From: Alphaproteobacteria bacterium
GTDB taxonomy: Bacteria > Pseudomonadota > Alphaproteobacteria > SHVV01
NCBI GenBank assembly: GCA_009694095.1
Contig: SHVV01000004.1
Coordinates: forward strand, 1 to 47,572
DNA length: 47,572 nucleotides
Direction of reading: 5' to 3'
Part shown: in pieces, positions 25,719 to 33,978 of the stretch
Numbering within the stretch: position 1 is the stretch's first letter
Layout: each line of letters starts with the position of its first letter
Made by a program: the position numbers and the translations under genes
The notes under the pieces: model-generated
Told to the model about the DNA's origin: nothing
Seen by the model: only the letters and a program-made list of their open reading frames with translations
The model's database searches: none

Positions 25719-27302
25719 TTAATAAGCTGCAGCAACGCCATCGCCGCGCGGGTCGGCGGCGCCGTAGATAAGACGATCGGGCCGCAGAACGATCGCGCCG
25801 GCATGGCCCATGATCTCGGTCATCGGGGCGACCACTTCGATGTCCTGACCGACGCGCCGCAGAGCGGCGATCACGTCCTCGCCGATCCGGCTTTCGATCC
25901 GTAGGTTGCTGACCGAAGTGCCCCAGGTTCGGCCGAGAAGCCAGCGAGGTGCGGCGATGGCGTCGGCCAAATCCTGCTGAAACAGAACGTGCCGGGTGTA
26001 GACGGCGGCCTGCGTTTGCGGCTGGCCATCCCCGCCCATGGTCCCGTACACCATGCGCCGACCATCATTAAGGATGGCAAGCGCCGGTTGGATGGTGTGG
26101 AACGGACGACGGCCGGGCTTGAGTTCGTTGAGTGATCCCTCAGTTAACGAGAACGAGACGCCGCGGTTCTGCCAAGTGATGCCGGTCGCCGGAAGAACGA
26201 CGCCCGAGCCAAACTCCCAGTAGAGGCTTTGAATGGCGCTGACCGAGCGTCCGGCGGCGTCGATGGCGCCAAACCAGACGGTATCGCCCTTGACCGGCAG
26301 TGTTCCGAACGGCGCAGCGTGGCCCATATCGACGACGACTGCTGTCTGGTCGAGGTAGGCCGGCTTGAGGAACGCGGCGGGATCGGCTTTCATGTAAGCG
26401 GGGTCGGTAACGTAGTTGTCGCGGACGCGGAACGCCTCCTTGGTGCATTCGACGAGGCCGTGCACGTGTTCGAAGCCGTCGGCCTTGTCGATGCCCAGAC
26501 GATCGAACAGGCCGAGGATCATCAGCGAGGCGAGGCCTTGCGTCGGCGGCGGCAGGTTGTAGACGGTGCCGCTCCGAAGTCTGACAGAGAGCGGCTCGAC
26601 AAGTTTGGCGCGGTGCGTGGTCAAATCTTCGCGGGCCAACGGGCTCCCGATAGTGGCAAGGTCGCTCGCGATCGCGGCGCCGATCTCGCCACGATAGAAG
26701 TCCACCAAGCCGTTGTTCGCCAAGCGAGCCAACGTTTCGGCGAGACGAGGTTGCGTGAACCGAGAGCCGGCAGTCGGGGGCGCACCTCGGTCAAGAAACG
26801 CCGGCGAGTACCCAGGGACGTTCCTTAGCTCAGCGAGTTTGCTGTTCGTATTGTTAGCTTGAGTATGAGTAACGGCGAAGCCGCCGCCAGCGTACTCGAT
26901 CGCGTCGGCGAGTAAGCGCTCGAGCGGAAGACGCCCGCCCCATTCCTTCGCGATCGCCAATGCCGCTTGCCAACCGGAAACCGCACCCGCAACCGTCAAC
27001 GCCGCGAGTGGTCCGCGTGGTGGGATCGCATCGTGACCGCGTGCGCGATAGAAATCCGCGGACGCCGCAGCCGCAGCGGCTCCGCAGGCATCGATCGCGA
27101 CCGGAGCGCCGCCGTCGCTGATCAGCCAGAAATTGTCGCCCCCGAGGCTGTTCATGTGGGGATAGACCACGGCGATCGTGGCCGCTGTCGCCACCGCTGC
27201 CTCGATCGCGTTTCCGCCTTCGCGGAGAACGCGCAGGCCCGCTTGCGCCGCTAGTTGATGCGGGGCGACGACCATACCGCGCGTCGCTTGGGGCGTATTC
27301 AT
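25719..27302 (-). CDS. Gamma-glutamyltransferase family protein
   Basis: 527 residues from the ATG at 27302 (MNTPQATRGMVVAPHQLAAQ). GGT-family features: REGGNAIEAAVATAATIAVV at the N-terminus, NLPPPTQGLASLMIL, and the autoprocessing/catalytic Thr in KGDTVWFGAIDAAGRSVS, which begins the small subunit. The C-terminal YGTMGGDGQPQTQ is the oxyanion loop. No signal peptide is visible, unlike periplasmic GGT, so it resembles the cytosolic YwrD-like branch. Role may be in amide or glutathione-conjugate turnover, or an acylase-like reaction. It stands alone on the minus strand with 26 decayed codons of a permease gene as its only near neighbour downstream. Confidence 0.88.
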   Translation of the reverse strand: MNTPQATRGMVVAPHQLAAQAGLRVLREGGNAIEAAVATAATIAVVYPHMNSLGGDNFWLISDGGAPVAIDACGAAAAAASADFYRARGHDAIPPRGPLAALTVAGAVSGWQAALAIAKEWGGRLPLERLLADAIEYAGGGFAVTHTQANNTNSKLAELRNVPGYSPAFLDRGAPPTAGSRFTQPRLAETLARLANNGLVDFYRGEIGAAIASDLATIGSPLAREDLTTHRAKLVEPLSVRLRSGTVYNLPPPTQGLASLMILGLFDRLGIDKADGFEHVHGLVECTKEAFRVRDNYVTDPAYMKADPAAFLKPAYLDQTAVVVDMGHAAPFGTLPVKGDTVWFGAIDAAGRSVSAIQSLYWEFGSGVVLPATGITWQNRGVSFSLTEGSLNELKPGRRPFHTIQPALAILNDGRRMVYGTMGGDGQPQTQAAVYTRHVLFQQDLADAIAAPRWLLGRTWGTSVSNLRIESRIGEDVIAALRRVGQDIEVVAPMTEIMGHAGAIVLRPDRLIYGAADPRGDGVAAAY

Positions 27303-27386
27303 GGGGTGTTTAGATTCGAAGCGATCCTTCGCGAATCTAGCGTCGCCGCCCACAGATCGTCAAACCACGGCAGGTCGAAAGCGAAA

Positions 27387-27412
27387 CGGCTAGCCGATTT
27401 CTCGGCTAGCCG
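27387..27412 (-). terminator. Hairpin terminator of the lysine-rich peptide gene
   Basis: Perfect 11-bp inverted repeat cggctagccga-tttc-tcggctagccg, 22 bp beyond the stop of the small gene, followed on the minus strand by gtttcgcttt. A GC-rich stem with a T-rich tail in this direction fits Rho-independent termination. On the plus strand the tail is less T-rich. Confidence 0.7.
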
Positions 27413-27434
27413 CTTCTACTATACTAAAAGCTAA

Positions 27435-27512
27435 CTAGCGCTTCGCTTTCTTCTTCGCTGTCTTGGATTTCTTCTTCGCAGCGGCTTTCTTCTTAACAGG
27501 TTTAGTTGCCAT
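27435..27512 (-). CDS. Small lysine-rich histone-H1-like peptide
   Basis: 25 residues, MATKPVKKKAAAKKKSKTAK followed by KKAKR: about half lysine, the rest mainly Ala, as in the C-terminal tails of histone H1 and bacterial H1-like nucleoid proteins. Such a peptide would bind DNA by charge. The ATG at 27512 is chosen because the peptide's composition starts there; the 60-residue ORF includes unrelated upstream codons. A GGGGG lies 11 nt upstream, so the ribosome site is only fair. A strong hairpin terminator directly downstream supports a real, single-gene transcript. Confidence 0.6.
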   Translation of the reverse strand: MATKPVKKKAAAKKKSKTAKKKAKR

Positions 27513-28093
27513 GGCTATGAATGCCCCCGTTTTGGGTTGAGGAAACGACGCAAGTTTTGATTCTGGGAGCAGTCGCATGCCGCCGAGCGACGATGTTACT
27601 CGCCGATCCAACTTCAAACATCACAACGCTCTTGCTCATCAACCTCACGCGTCACGAACGCTGCGCCACGGGTGCGGACTTCCTCTTCGGTCGCGTTATC
27701 TTTTTTCACTTCGCCGCGTCGCAACCACACACAGCGAAACGTACACGTTGATGTCTATATGTAGTACTTCTTCTTCGCACCTTAAAGCAACATATTTTCG
27801 CTTGCACGGTTTTTTTGTGCGCGACGACGCGTAAGTTGCCGAACGTCGGTCGCCCGCGCTTAACAATCCGGGAGAAAAAATCGGCGCTGAACCGACGCAT
27901 GGCGGCAACAATACAACGGCGCGTCAGATTGAATCTTGATCGCGGTATTGATGCCTTCGATAAAAGAGCGATGACGAGGGCCCAGGCCACCTTGGAGGCT
28001 AGTTCTTGAGCGTGTGTTTCGTTCAGCGTAAATCGGCGTTATCGTAGACAAATTAATCCGCGTTCCGCTGGATCGCGATGAGGGAGGGTACCG
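27513..28093. other. AT-richer intergenic region between divergent units
   Basis: 580 bp with lower GC than the neighbours and no recognisable long gene; ORFs of 60-94 residues on both strands lack motifs. It must contain the promoter of the lysine-rich peptide gene (leftward) and of the aromatic cluster (rightward). A weak rightward candidate is ttgagc (28006), 17 bp, taaatc (28029). One charged 38-codon minus-strand ORF is listed separately. Confidence 0.4.
27614..27730 (-). CDS. Candidate small acidic/basic protein
   Basis: 38 codons from a GTG: VWLRRGEVKKDNATEEEVRT, then RGAAFVTREVDEQERCDV. The amphipathic, charged composition looks more protein-like than the surroundings, but there is no ribosome site, no motif I recognise and no supporting neighbour. 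It may be chance. Confidence 0.2.
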   Translation of the reverse strand: MWLRRGEVKKDNATEEEVRTRGAAFVTREVDEQERCDV

Positions 28094-28981
28094 ATGCGCG
28101 TGAAGTTCGCCGAGGTAGGCGGAATACCGACTCGTTATTATTACGAAGGAAGCGGAGCGCCGCTCATGCTGGTCCATGGCGCCGGCGTGTCAGGCGATTC
28201 CTGGCTCCGCAACATCGATGAACTTGCGCGCGATTTCTCGATCGTCGCGCTCGACACGATGGGCCACGGCTTCACCGGCACCGGCGCTTACACCGGCGGA
28301 CCACCGCACGCCTACATGGTCGATCATTTGATCGCGCTCGCCAACCACGTCGGCTTCGACAAGTTCTCCCTGGCGGGGAGCTCGTTTGGGGCGATGCTTT
28401 CGATCCTCACCCACTTCAAAATCAAGGACCGGGTCGAAAAACTCATACTGATTTCGTCTGGATCGAGCACTCTTTCGGAGGAGGAGCACCTCAAGTCGGT
28501 ACAGAACGCCTACAAGAACGGCATGTCGGCGATGGAAAATCCGACCTACGAAAACTGTCGGGCGCGATTGGGACGAATCTTTTTCGATCCGAGCAAGATT
28601 CCCGAAGAATTGCTTTGGATGCAGGTGACGCTCTACGCTCGCCCCGGCGTCAAGGACAACTACGAGAAGCGAATGAAGGGGATGATGGACCCGGCGGCGA
28701 AAAAGTTCCGGGTGGCCGAGCGCATGCACGAGATCACGGTGCCGACGCTCTTGGTTTGGGGGCTAAATGATCCACGGGTGATCTACGGTCGCGCCGTGGA
28801 AGCTGCGAACCAGATCAAACAGTCCACGCTGGTCGGCTTCCCGGAATGCGGACACGAACCGCATATCGAGCACTGGCAAAGATTCAACACGGTCGCCCGA
28901 AAATTCTTAAAAGACGAACAGATCAAAGACGACCGTCAATTTGGTCAGGGCGCTGAATTCGGCGCCATAGCAGCGGAGTAG
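28094..28981 (+). CDS. Alpha/beta hydrolase, meta-cleavage-product hydrolase-like (copy 1)
   Basis: 295 residues of the C-C-bond hydrolase/esterase branch: oxyanion region LMLVHGAGVSGDSWLRN, nucleophile elbow AGSSFGAM (Ser about 96), Asp in LVWGLNDPRV and His in ECGHEPHIEH. Enzymes of this look (BphD, MhpC, CarC) split ring-opened dienones made by extradiol dioxygenases; plain esterases share the fold. A very strong GAGGGAGGG stands 5 nt before the ATG. It opens the plus-strand aromatic cluster and lies 3 bp from a paralogue, followed by amidohydrolase and VOC genes. The last 25 residues are an extra tail absent from the paralogue. Confidence 0.85.
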   Translation: MRVKFAEVGGIPTRYYYEGSGAPLMLVHGAGVSGDSWLRNIDELARDFSIVALDTMGHGFTGTGAYTGGPPHAYMVDHLIALANHVGFDKFSLAGSSFGAMLSILTHFKIKDRVEKLILISSGSSTLSEEEHLKSVQNAYKNGMSAMENPTYENCRARLGRIFFDPSKIPEELLWMQVTLYARPGVKDNYEKRMKGMMDPAAKKFRVAERMHEITVPTLLVWGLNDPRVIYGRAVEAANQIKQSTLVGFPECGHEPHIEHWQRFNTVARKFLKDEQIKDDRQFGQGAEFGAIAAE

Positions 28982-28984
28982 GCG

Positions 28985-29848
28985 ATGCGCGCACATTTCA
29001 CCACCGTCAACGGCATTCGTACTCGCTATCACACCGAGGGCAGCGGCTACCCGCTCGTGCTCATTCATGGCGTCGGCATTTCGAGCGAGTCGTGGCTGCG
29101 CAATGTCGATGAACTGGGCAAAGATTTCTGGGTGATCGCGCCCGATTGCCTGGGGCAGGGTTTCACCGAGCCGGGCGACTACAAGAGCGGCCCGCCGCAG
29201 CCGCCCACGATCAAGCACTTGATCGGGTTGCTCGATCAGTTGGGTGTCGACAAGTTTGCGATCGCCGGGAGTTCGTTCGGGGCGATGATTTCGATCCTGA
29301 CCTGCTTTCAATTGCCGAAACGAGTCGAGAAGCTGATTTTGGTGTCGTCGGGGTCGAGCACGCTGCCGGAGGTCGAACTTGAAAAGTCGCTCAAGGAGTC
29401 GTACGCCAACGGTGCCAAAGCGTACCACAACCCAACCTTCGAGGTTTGCCTCAAGCGGTTGCAGAACGTGTTCTATAACCCGGACGACGTGCCGCGTGAA
29501 GTGATCTTGATGCAGCTTACGTCCTATCGCCTGCCCGGCGTGCTCGACGCGTACGAGACGCGCATGAAGGGACTGATGGATTTCGACGCGGTTCGCCCCT
29601 ATCGCACGGCCGAACGCCTGCACGAAATCAAGGTGCCGACTCTACTGATGTGGGGACTCAATGATCCACGCGTCATTTTCGCGCGCGCGCAGGAGGCGGC
29701 TGCTAAAATAGAGCGCGCGACCTTGGTCGCCTTCGACAAGTGCAAGCACTTCCCGCACATGGAACACCCGGCGCGGTTCAACCGGATTGTGCGGAAATTC
29801 TTGAAAGGCGAATCGATGGAGGACGAAACGCGCCGAGCCGCCGAGTAA
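28985..29848 (+). CDS. Alpha/beta hydrolase, meta-cleavage-product hydrolase-like (copy 2)
   Basis: 287 residues, clearly duplicated from the preceding gene: both share the SWLRNxDEL block, FAIAGSSFGAM/FSLAGSSFGAM, VEKLILxSSGSSTL and GLNDPRVI. The catalytic Ser (AGSSFG), Asp (GLNDPR) and His (CKHFPHMEH) are kept. Divergence is spread over the whole length, so the duplication is old and the two probably differ in substrate. Start ATG at 28985 with GGAG just upstream; 3 bp from copy 1, so translationally coupled. The amidohydrolase gene starts 41 bp after its stop. Confidence 0.85.
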   Translation: MRAHFTTVNGIRTRYHTEGSGYPLVLIHGVGISSESWLRNVDELGKDFWVIAPDCLGQGFTEPGDYKSGPPQPPTIKHLIGLLDQLGVDKFAIAGSSFGAMISILTCFQLPKRVEKLILVSSGSSTLPEVELEKSLKESYANGAKAYHNPTFEVCLKRLQNVFYNPDDVPREVILMQLTSYRLPGVLDAYETRMKGLMDFDAVRPYRTAERLHEIKVPTLLMWGLNDPRVIFARAQEAAAKIERATLVAFDKCKHFPHMEHPARFNRIVRKFLKGESMEDETRRAAE

Positions 29849-29889
29849 CCGCGGCGGCAGTCGATGAAGCGTCTAAACGACGGCGGGCG

Positions 29890-30987
29890 ATGGGCGCAAA
29901 CTTGATTTACTCTGCTGATTCGCACGTAAACGAGCCGGTCGATCTGTGGGTCAAGTCGATGGGCGCCAAATTTGGCGATCGAACGCCGCGGCTCGTTGAG
30001 GAGTTTCGCGGCGAGAAAGGCCGCTTCTTCTTTACCGGTCTCCGCGTGATGAAGCTCGCCGACGACGAGGATGAGCTTCGGCGTATGGGGCTTTCGCTTC
30101 AGGTCGCGTACGAACCCGATGCACGACTCGCATTTCAGCGCCAAGCTGGGGTTGATTGCGAAATCATCTATCCGACGTTTGGACTGCATCAGCTCGTCGG
30201 GCCGGACCGCGAAGCGATGCGCCGAGCGTGTGAAGTCTACAACGATTGGGCGGCGGAGTTTTGTGGCCACGACCGCAAGCGTCTGGTTCCGGTCGCCACC
30301 ATTCCGGTCGACGATGTCCGATGGGCGGTCGCCGAAATGGAGCGTTGCCGCAAGACGGGCCATTGGGGCGCGATGGTAAGCCTGCAGCCGCCGGTCGGAT
30401 TGCCGCCTTATCGCGACTCGATGTACGCGCCGATTTGGTCGGCGGCCGAGCGGCTCGGTATGCCGCTAACGCTTCATCTCGCAACTGGCCGGCGCAAGAC
30501 ACCGATCCAGGCCGCAGTCGATGGAACCACCGACGGCATGGCGGGTATCTATATGAGTACCCGAACCGAAATCATGGATGTTCTCGCTGACGATTTCATT
30601 TGGGGTGGGATTCTCGATCGGCACCCGAAGCTCGACATCATTTGCAGCGAGTTCGAGATTTCGTGGATTCCGTTCTTCTGCGCCAAGATGGATGAAATGC
30701 AGTTCGGTATGGGGCACCGCCTCAAACTGCCGAAGATTGAGATGAAAGCGAGCGACTACGTAGTCGAACGTGTATGGCACGTCCTCATCAATGACCGCTT
30801 CGGTGCCGAAACGGTCAAGATTGTCGGGCCGAAGCGTATATTATGGGGTTCGGATTTCCCACACGTTCGCTCGATCGGACTCAACGCGCGCCGCTACGTC
30901 GATACGTTGCTCGGCGCGCTTGATTCGAACGTTCGTCAGCAGGTTGTGGCGGACAATTGTGTCGGCCTTTTAGGCCGAACCCAGTAG
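29890..30987 (+). CDS. Amidohydrolase-2 family (ACMSD-like decarboxylase/hydrolase)
   Basis: 365 residues from ATG 29890 (MGANLIYSADSHVNEP). The metal site of the amidohydrolase-2/ACMSD branch is visible: Asp-x-His in SADSHVNEP, His in LTLHLATG and the final Asp in LWGSDFPH. Family members decarboxylate 2-amino-3-carboxymuconate semialdehyde, gamma-resorcylate or similar acids, or hydrolyse lactones. The VOC dioxygenase and RidA genes that follow favour a non-hydrolytic decarboxylase in ring-fission chemistry, but that is context only. The longer ORF of the track starts inside the hydrolase gene and is not used. Confidence 0.85.
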   Translation: MGANLIYSADSHVNEPVDLWVKSMGAKFGDRTPRLVEEFRGEKGRFFFTGLRVMKLADDEDELRRMGLSLQVAYEPDARLAFQRQAGVDCEIIYPTFGLHQLVGPDREAMRRACEVYNDWAAEFCGHDRKRLVPVATIPVDDVRWAVAEMERCRKTGHWGAMVSLQPPVGLPPYRDSMYAPIWSAAERLGMPLTLHLATGRRKTPIQAAVDGTTDGMAGIYMSTRTEIMDVLADDFIWGGILDRHPKLDIICSEFEISWIPFFCAKMDEMQFGMGHRLKLPKIEMKASDYVVERVWHVLINDRFGAETVKIVGPKRILWGSDFPHVRSIGLNARRYVDTLLGALDSNVRQQVVADNCVGLLGRTQ

Positions 30988-31031
30988 TGGCAGAATGGGC
31001 ATTGAAAAGAAGCGCTGATACGGAGGGATAG

Positions 31032-32009
31032 ATGGCGATCCAGGAAGCAGAAACGCAGCGGCCGGCGGCTAAGAGGGACTACTTCCAGCCGCGTCGGTTT
31101 GGGCACGCCAATCTCTATATCGGCGAGATCGAACGCTCGATGGATTTCTACCGGAATGTCGTCGGACTGCGCGAAGCGTATCGCCGCCCGCGGATCCTGG
31201 CCGGGTTCCTGAACAACGGCAACACCCACCACGACATCGGCATGGTGTCGCTCGCGAGCAAAGCGGCGCGCAGTACGAAAATCGGCATCAACCACTTGGC
31301 GTGGGAACTCGAGACTCAGGTCGATCTGGTCGATGGCTATCGTCGTTCGATCGCCGACGGCATCCGCTACGACATGACGATCGATCACGAAATTTCGCAT
31401 TCACTCTACTTCAAGGACCCGGATGGAAACTTGAACGAGGTTTATGCCGATACCGAGATGCGTTGGTACAAGCAGCGTTTTGGCGACGTGCTGAAGCCGA
31501 CTCTGCAGTGGACGCCGGGCGATACCCTACCCTCGGACAAGATCCACTACGAACCCAATCCAGATTATGTCCGCGTCGAGCACGCGGTGTTTCATCCGAT
31601 CAAGATCACGCAGGCGATGCTGGTCGTCGACAATTACGAAGGTGCGTTCGACTACTACACCAAGAACGTCGGCTTGAAGCCGCTGATTGGCGGTCACGCG
31701 ACGCCCTATTGCGTGCTCGGCGGCACCTGCGGCCTGCGCGATCTCGCCTTGTTTCGGGCCAAGCCAAATCGCCCCGCCGAGCTCCATAACGTCAAGTTCG
31801 TGGTCTGGAGCGAACAGGATCTCGAAGCGTCGATCAAGCGTGCGCGGAACGAAGGCATTAAGATCCTCGCCGAAATCGATCATCCGAGCCGGCGTGGCAT
31901 CGCGATCGCCGACCCCGACGGCATCCGCATTCTTTTCTATGTCGATCGGACGAAGTCGACGCCTAACTTGGCCGGAATCGACGAGGAGACTGCGTTTTAT
32001 CTGGTGTAG
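31032..32009 (+). CDS. Extradiol-dioxygenase-like protein with two VOC domains
   Basis: 325 residues with two vicinal-oxygen-chelate domains (about 20-140 and 188-312). The first keeps a 2-His-1-carboxylate site: His25 in RFGHANLYIG, His88 in GINHLAWE and Glu136 in DPDGNLNEVY. The second has Gln194 at the first ligand (KITQAMLVVD) and no Glu in DPDGIRILFYVD. In classical catechol 2,3-dioxygenases the C-terminal domain holds the iron, so the active half is reversed here. Ring cleavage of a catechol or aminophenol is the best guess. RBS GGAGGGAT precedes the ATG; it lies 44 bp after the amidohydrolase. Confidence 0.78.
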   Translation: MAIQEAETQRPAAKRDYFQPRRFGHANLYIGEIERSMDFYRNVVGLREAYRRPRILAGFLNNGNTHHDIGMVSLASKAARSTKIGINHLAWELETQVDLVDGYRRSIADGIRYDMTIDHEISHSLYFKDPDGNLNEVYADTEMRWYKQRFGDVLKPTLQWTPGDTLPSDKIHYEPNPDYVRVEHAVFHPIKITQAMLVVDNYEGAFDYYTKNVGLKPLIGGHATPYCVLGGTCGLRDLALFRAKPNRPAELHNVKFVVWSEQDLEASIKRARNEGIKILAEIDHPSRRGIAIADPDGIRILFYVDRTKSTPNLAGIDEETAFYLV

Positions 32010-32026
32010 TCGCCAGTGTGACCGAC

Positions 32027-32044
32027 CGCCCGGAGCACCGGGCG
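32027..32044 (+). repeat. Intercistronic hairpin
   Basis: Perfect 7-bp GC stem cgcccgg-agca-ccgggcg in the 92-bp gap between the VOC and RidA genes. No T-run follows, so it is more likely an mRNA-stabilising or processing stem than a terminator. Confidence 0.5.
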
Positions 32045-32101
32045 AGCTCAGAGGAAATGCGTTCGTTGGTACTTTGGTGTTGGTGGAGTGTACCCCTCGT
32101 C

Positions 32102-32566
32102 ATGACCGTCGAAGATCGCCTTAGCGCGCTTGGTCTCGTGGTGCCGCCGACCCACAAATTCCCCAACCAAAATCGGGTCGGGTGCGTCCGTGCCGGGAAT
32201 CTCGTCTTTGTATCGGGCCACCCGCCCACGGCGCTCCCCGGCGTGAAGACAACCGGTAAAGTAACGGGCGATCTCACGCTCGAGGAGGCGCAAATTACCG
32301 CACGCGCTTGCGCGCTCAACATGCTCGCGTCGCTCAAAGCGGAACTCGGCAGCCTAGATAAGATTAAGCGGGTCGTGAAGATCAACGGTATGGTCAATTC
32401 GTCGCCCGGGTTCATTCAGCAGTATGCGGTAATCGATGGTGCCTCGGACCTGTTTGTCCATTTGTTCGGACCCAAGAACGGGCCCCATGCACGCTCGGCG
32501 GTGGGTATGTTCGAACTGCCTCGCGCTATCCCGGTCGAAGTCGAAGGCGTCTTCGAAGTCGAATAG
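32102..32566 (+). CDS. RidA/YjgF family protein
   Basis: 154 residues from the ATG at 32102 (MTVEDRLSALGLVVPP). Rid-fold landmarks are GNLVFVSGHPP, the substrate-binding Arg in HARSAVGMFELPRAIPVEVE and the central ACALNMLASLKAELGSLDKI. RidA members deaminate enamines and imines; catabolic relatives in 2-aminophenol and 3-hydroxyanthranilate pathways are 2-aminomuconate deaminases. Located behind an ACMSD-like and an extradiol-like gene, it may serve such a step. The trimeric fold and cytosolic location are family knowledge. The 28 upstream codons of the ORF show no ribosome site. Confidence 0.88.
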   Translation: MTVEDRLSALGLVVPPTHKFPNQNRVGCVRAGNLVFVSGHPPTALPGVKTTGKVTGDLTLEEAQITARACALNMLASLKAELGSLDKIKRVVKINGMVNSSPGFIQQYAVIDGASDLFVHLFGPKNGPHARSAVGMFELPRAIPVEVEGVFEVE

Positions 32567-32649
32567 GATGAGGGCTCAGTAGCGTCATTGACCGCGTGGC
32601 TCATCCGCGCGACCATGGCGGCGGCATAGAGCGCGACCGAGGGGGGTTC

Positions 32650-33870
32650 ATGGCGATTACCGAACCGAGCGATGCCGAACCACGCGGCCGCGCGCGCCGG
32701 CCGAAACGAATCAACTACCCTGGCCGCGGCGGCAAGAGCGGATTTCATCCGCAGGCCGAGCATTCGGCCACCCTTCCGTCGTATTACTATTACGATCCGG
32801 CGATCTTCGAGCGCGAGAAAGAAGAAATCTTTTATAAGACTTGGCAGCTCGCTGGTTACGTGGCCGATCTCGCGAATGTCGGCGATTACATCACGACCCG
32901 CCTATTGGATCAGCTGATCTTCGTCGTTCGCGACAAAGATCGACGGTTGCGCGCGTTCTACAACGTCTGCATGCACCGTGGGCATACGCTGCTCGAAGGC
33001 AAGGGCAATGTGAAGAACATCACCTGCCCGTTCCATGCCTGGACCTATGGGCTCGATGGCGCGCTCAAGGCCGCCGGCAACGCCGAGAACGTGGTTGGTT
33101 TCGACCTTGACGATTTCGCCCTCAGCGAAGTTCGCGCCGAGCAGTTCTTGCATATGGTGTTCATCAACCTGGATCCCGATGCAACGTCGTTGAACGAGCA
33201 GGCCGGCGATTTGGCGGCCATGATGCGGCGCGTCTTACCGAACCTCGATCAAATGAAAAAGGTTCGCCGCGACACTTACGAAATCAAAGCCAACTGGAAA
33301 CTCTTGGGCGATCAACTCGAGTGCTACCACTGCCCGGTCATTCACCCGCAGGTCATGGGGAGCGAGGACTCCTATCTTCAACCCTCCTTCGAGTCCGAAG
33401 AGCACGGTATTTGGTCGATCGATGTCTCCAGGGGGGCCGACGATGTCTTGGAAAAAATCCGCAAGTTCCTGCCTGCCGACGTAGGTGCGGAAACGTTCAC
33501 CAAAGATGTCTATATCTGGTTCCTGTGGCCGAACTTGATTCTGATCACGCACCACGGCCCGCCCAACCTTAAGATTGGCTACGCGATGCCGGATGGGGTC
33601 GGGAACGTCGTTCGCCATATGGATCACTTCGTGCTCAATGATCCGCCGAACGCATTTGAATTGGCGCAGATGGACAACCACATGAATATCGCGGCGCCGC
33701 AAGACCGCGAAGCGATGGAAAAGCAGATGGTCGGCATTAGGGCGCGTGGCTACCGCCAAGGCCGGCTCATGGTCGATTCCGAGCATTCATGGCGGAGCGA
33801 GCACGGGGTCCACTTCTTCGACGACCTGGTCTGGAAAGCGCTGAACGGAGATCGATACGAGGCCGGCTGA
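32650..33870 (+). CDS. Rieske ring-hydroxylating oxygenase alpha subunit (1)
   Basis: 406 residues from the ATG at 32650, preceded by GAGGGGGG. The N-terminal Rieske domain has CMHRGH...TCPFHAW (two Cys, two His). The C-terminal catalytic domain shows LGDQLECYHCPVIHP, giving the two iron-binding His; the third, an Asp, should lie near the C-terminus (GDRYEAG or DDLVWKA region uncertain). The CYHCxxxH pattern resembles the benzoate/salicylate/quaternary-amine group and differs from the three other Rieske proteins of the cluster. No beta subunit, ferredoxin or reductase gene follows, so electrons must come from proteins encoded elsewhere. Confidence 0.9.
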   Translation: MAITEPSDAEPRGRARRPKRINYPGRGGKSGFHPQAEHSATLPSYYYYDPAIFEREKEEIFYKTWQLAGYVADLANVGDYITTRLLDQLIFVVRDKDRRLRAFYNVCMHRGHTLLEGKGNVKNITCPFHAWTYGLDGALKAAGNAENVVGFDLDDFALSEVRAEQFLHMVFINLDPDATSLNEQAGDLAAMMRRVLPNLDQMKKVRRDTYEIKANWKLLGDQLECYHCPVIHPQVMGSEDSYLQPSFESEEHGIWSIDVSRGADDVLEKIRKFLPADVGAETFTKDVYIWFLWPNLILITHHGPPNLKIGYAMPDGVGNVVRHMDHFVLNDPPNAFELAQMDNHMNIAAPQDREAMEKQMVGIRARGYRQGRLMVDSEHSWRSEHGVHFFDDLVWKALNGDRYEAG

Positions 33871-33978
33871 AATGCCGGGGCGACGCTGTTGATGGACGTA
33901 TGCGCACCTAACTTTGTGTCGCGTGCGCAGCATTAGCGAGGTGTGCCGGTCGACGATGGCCCGCCAAGGGAGAAAGCG

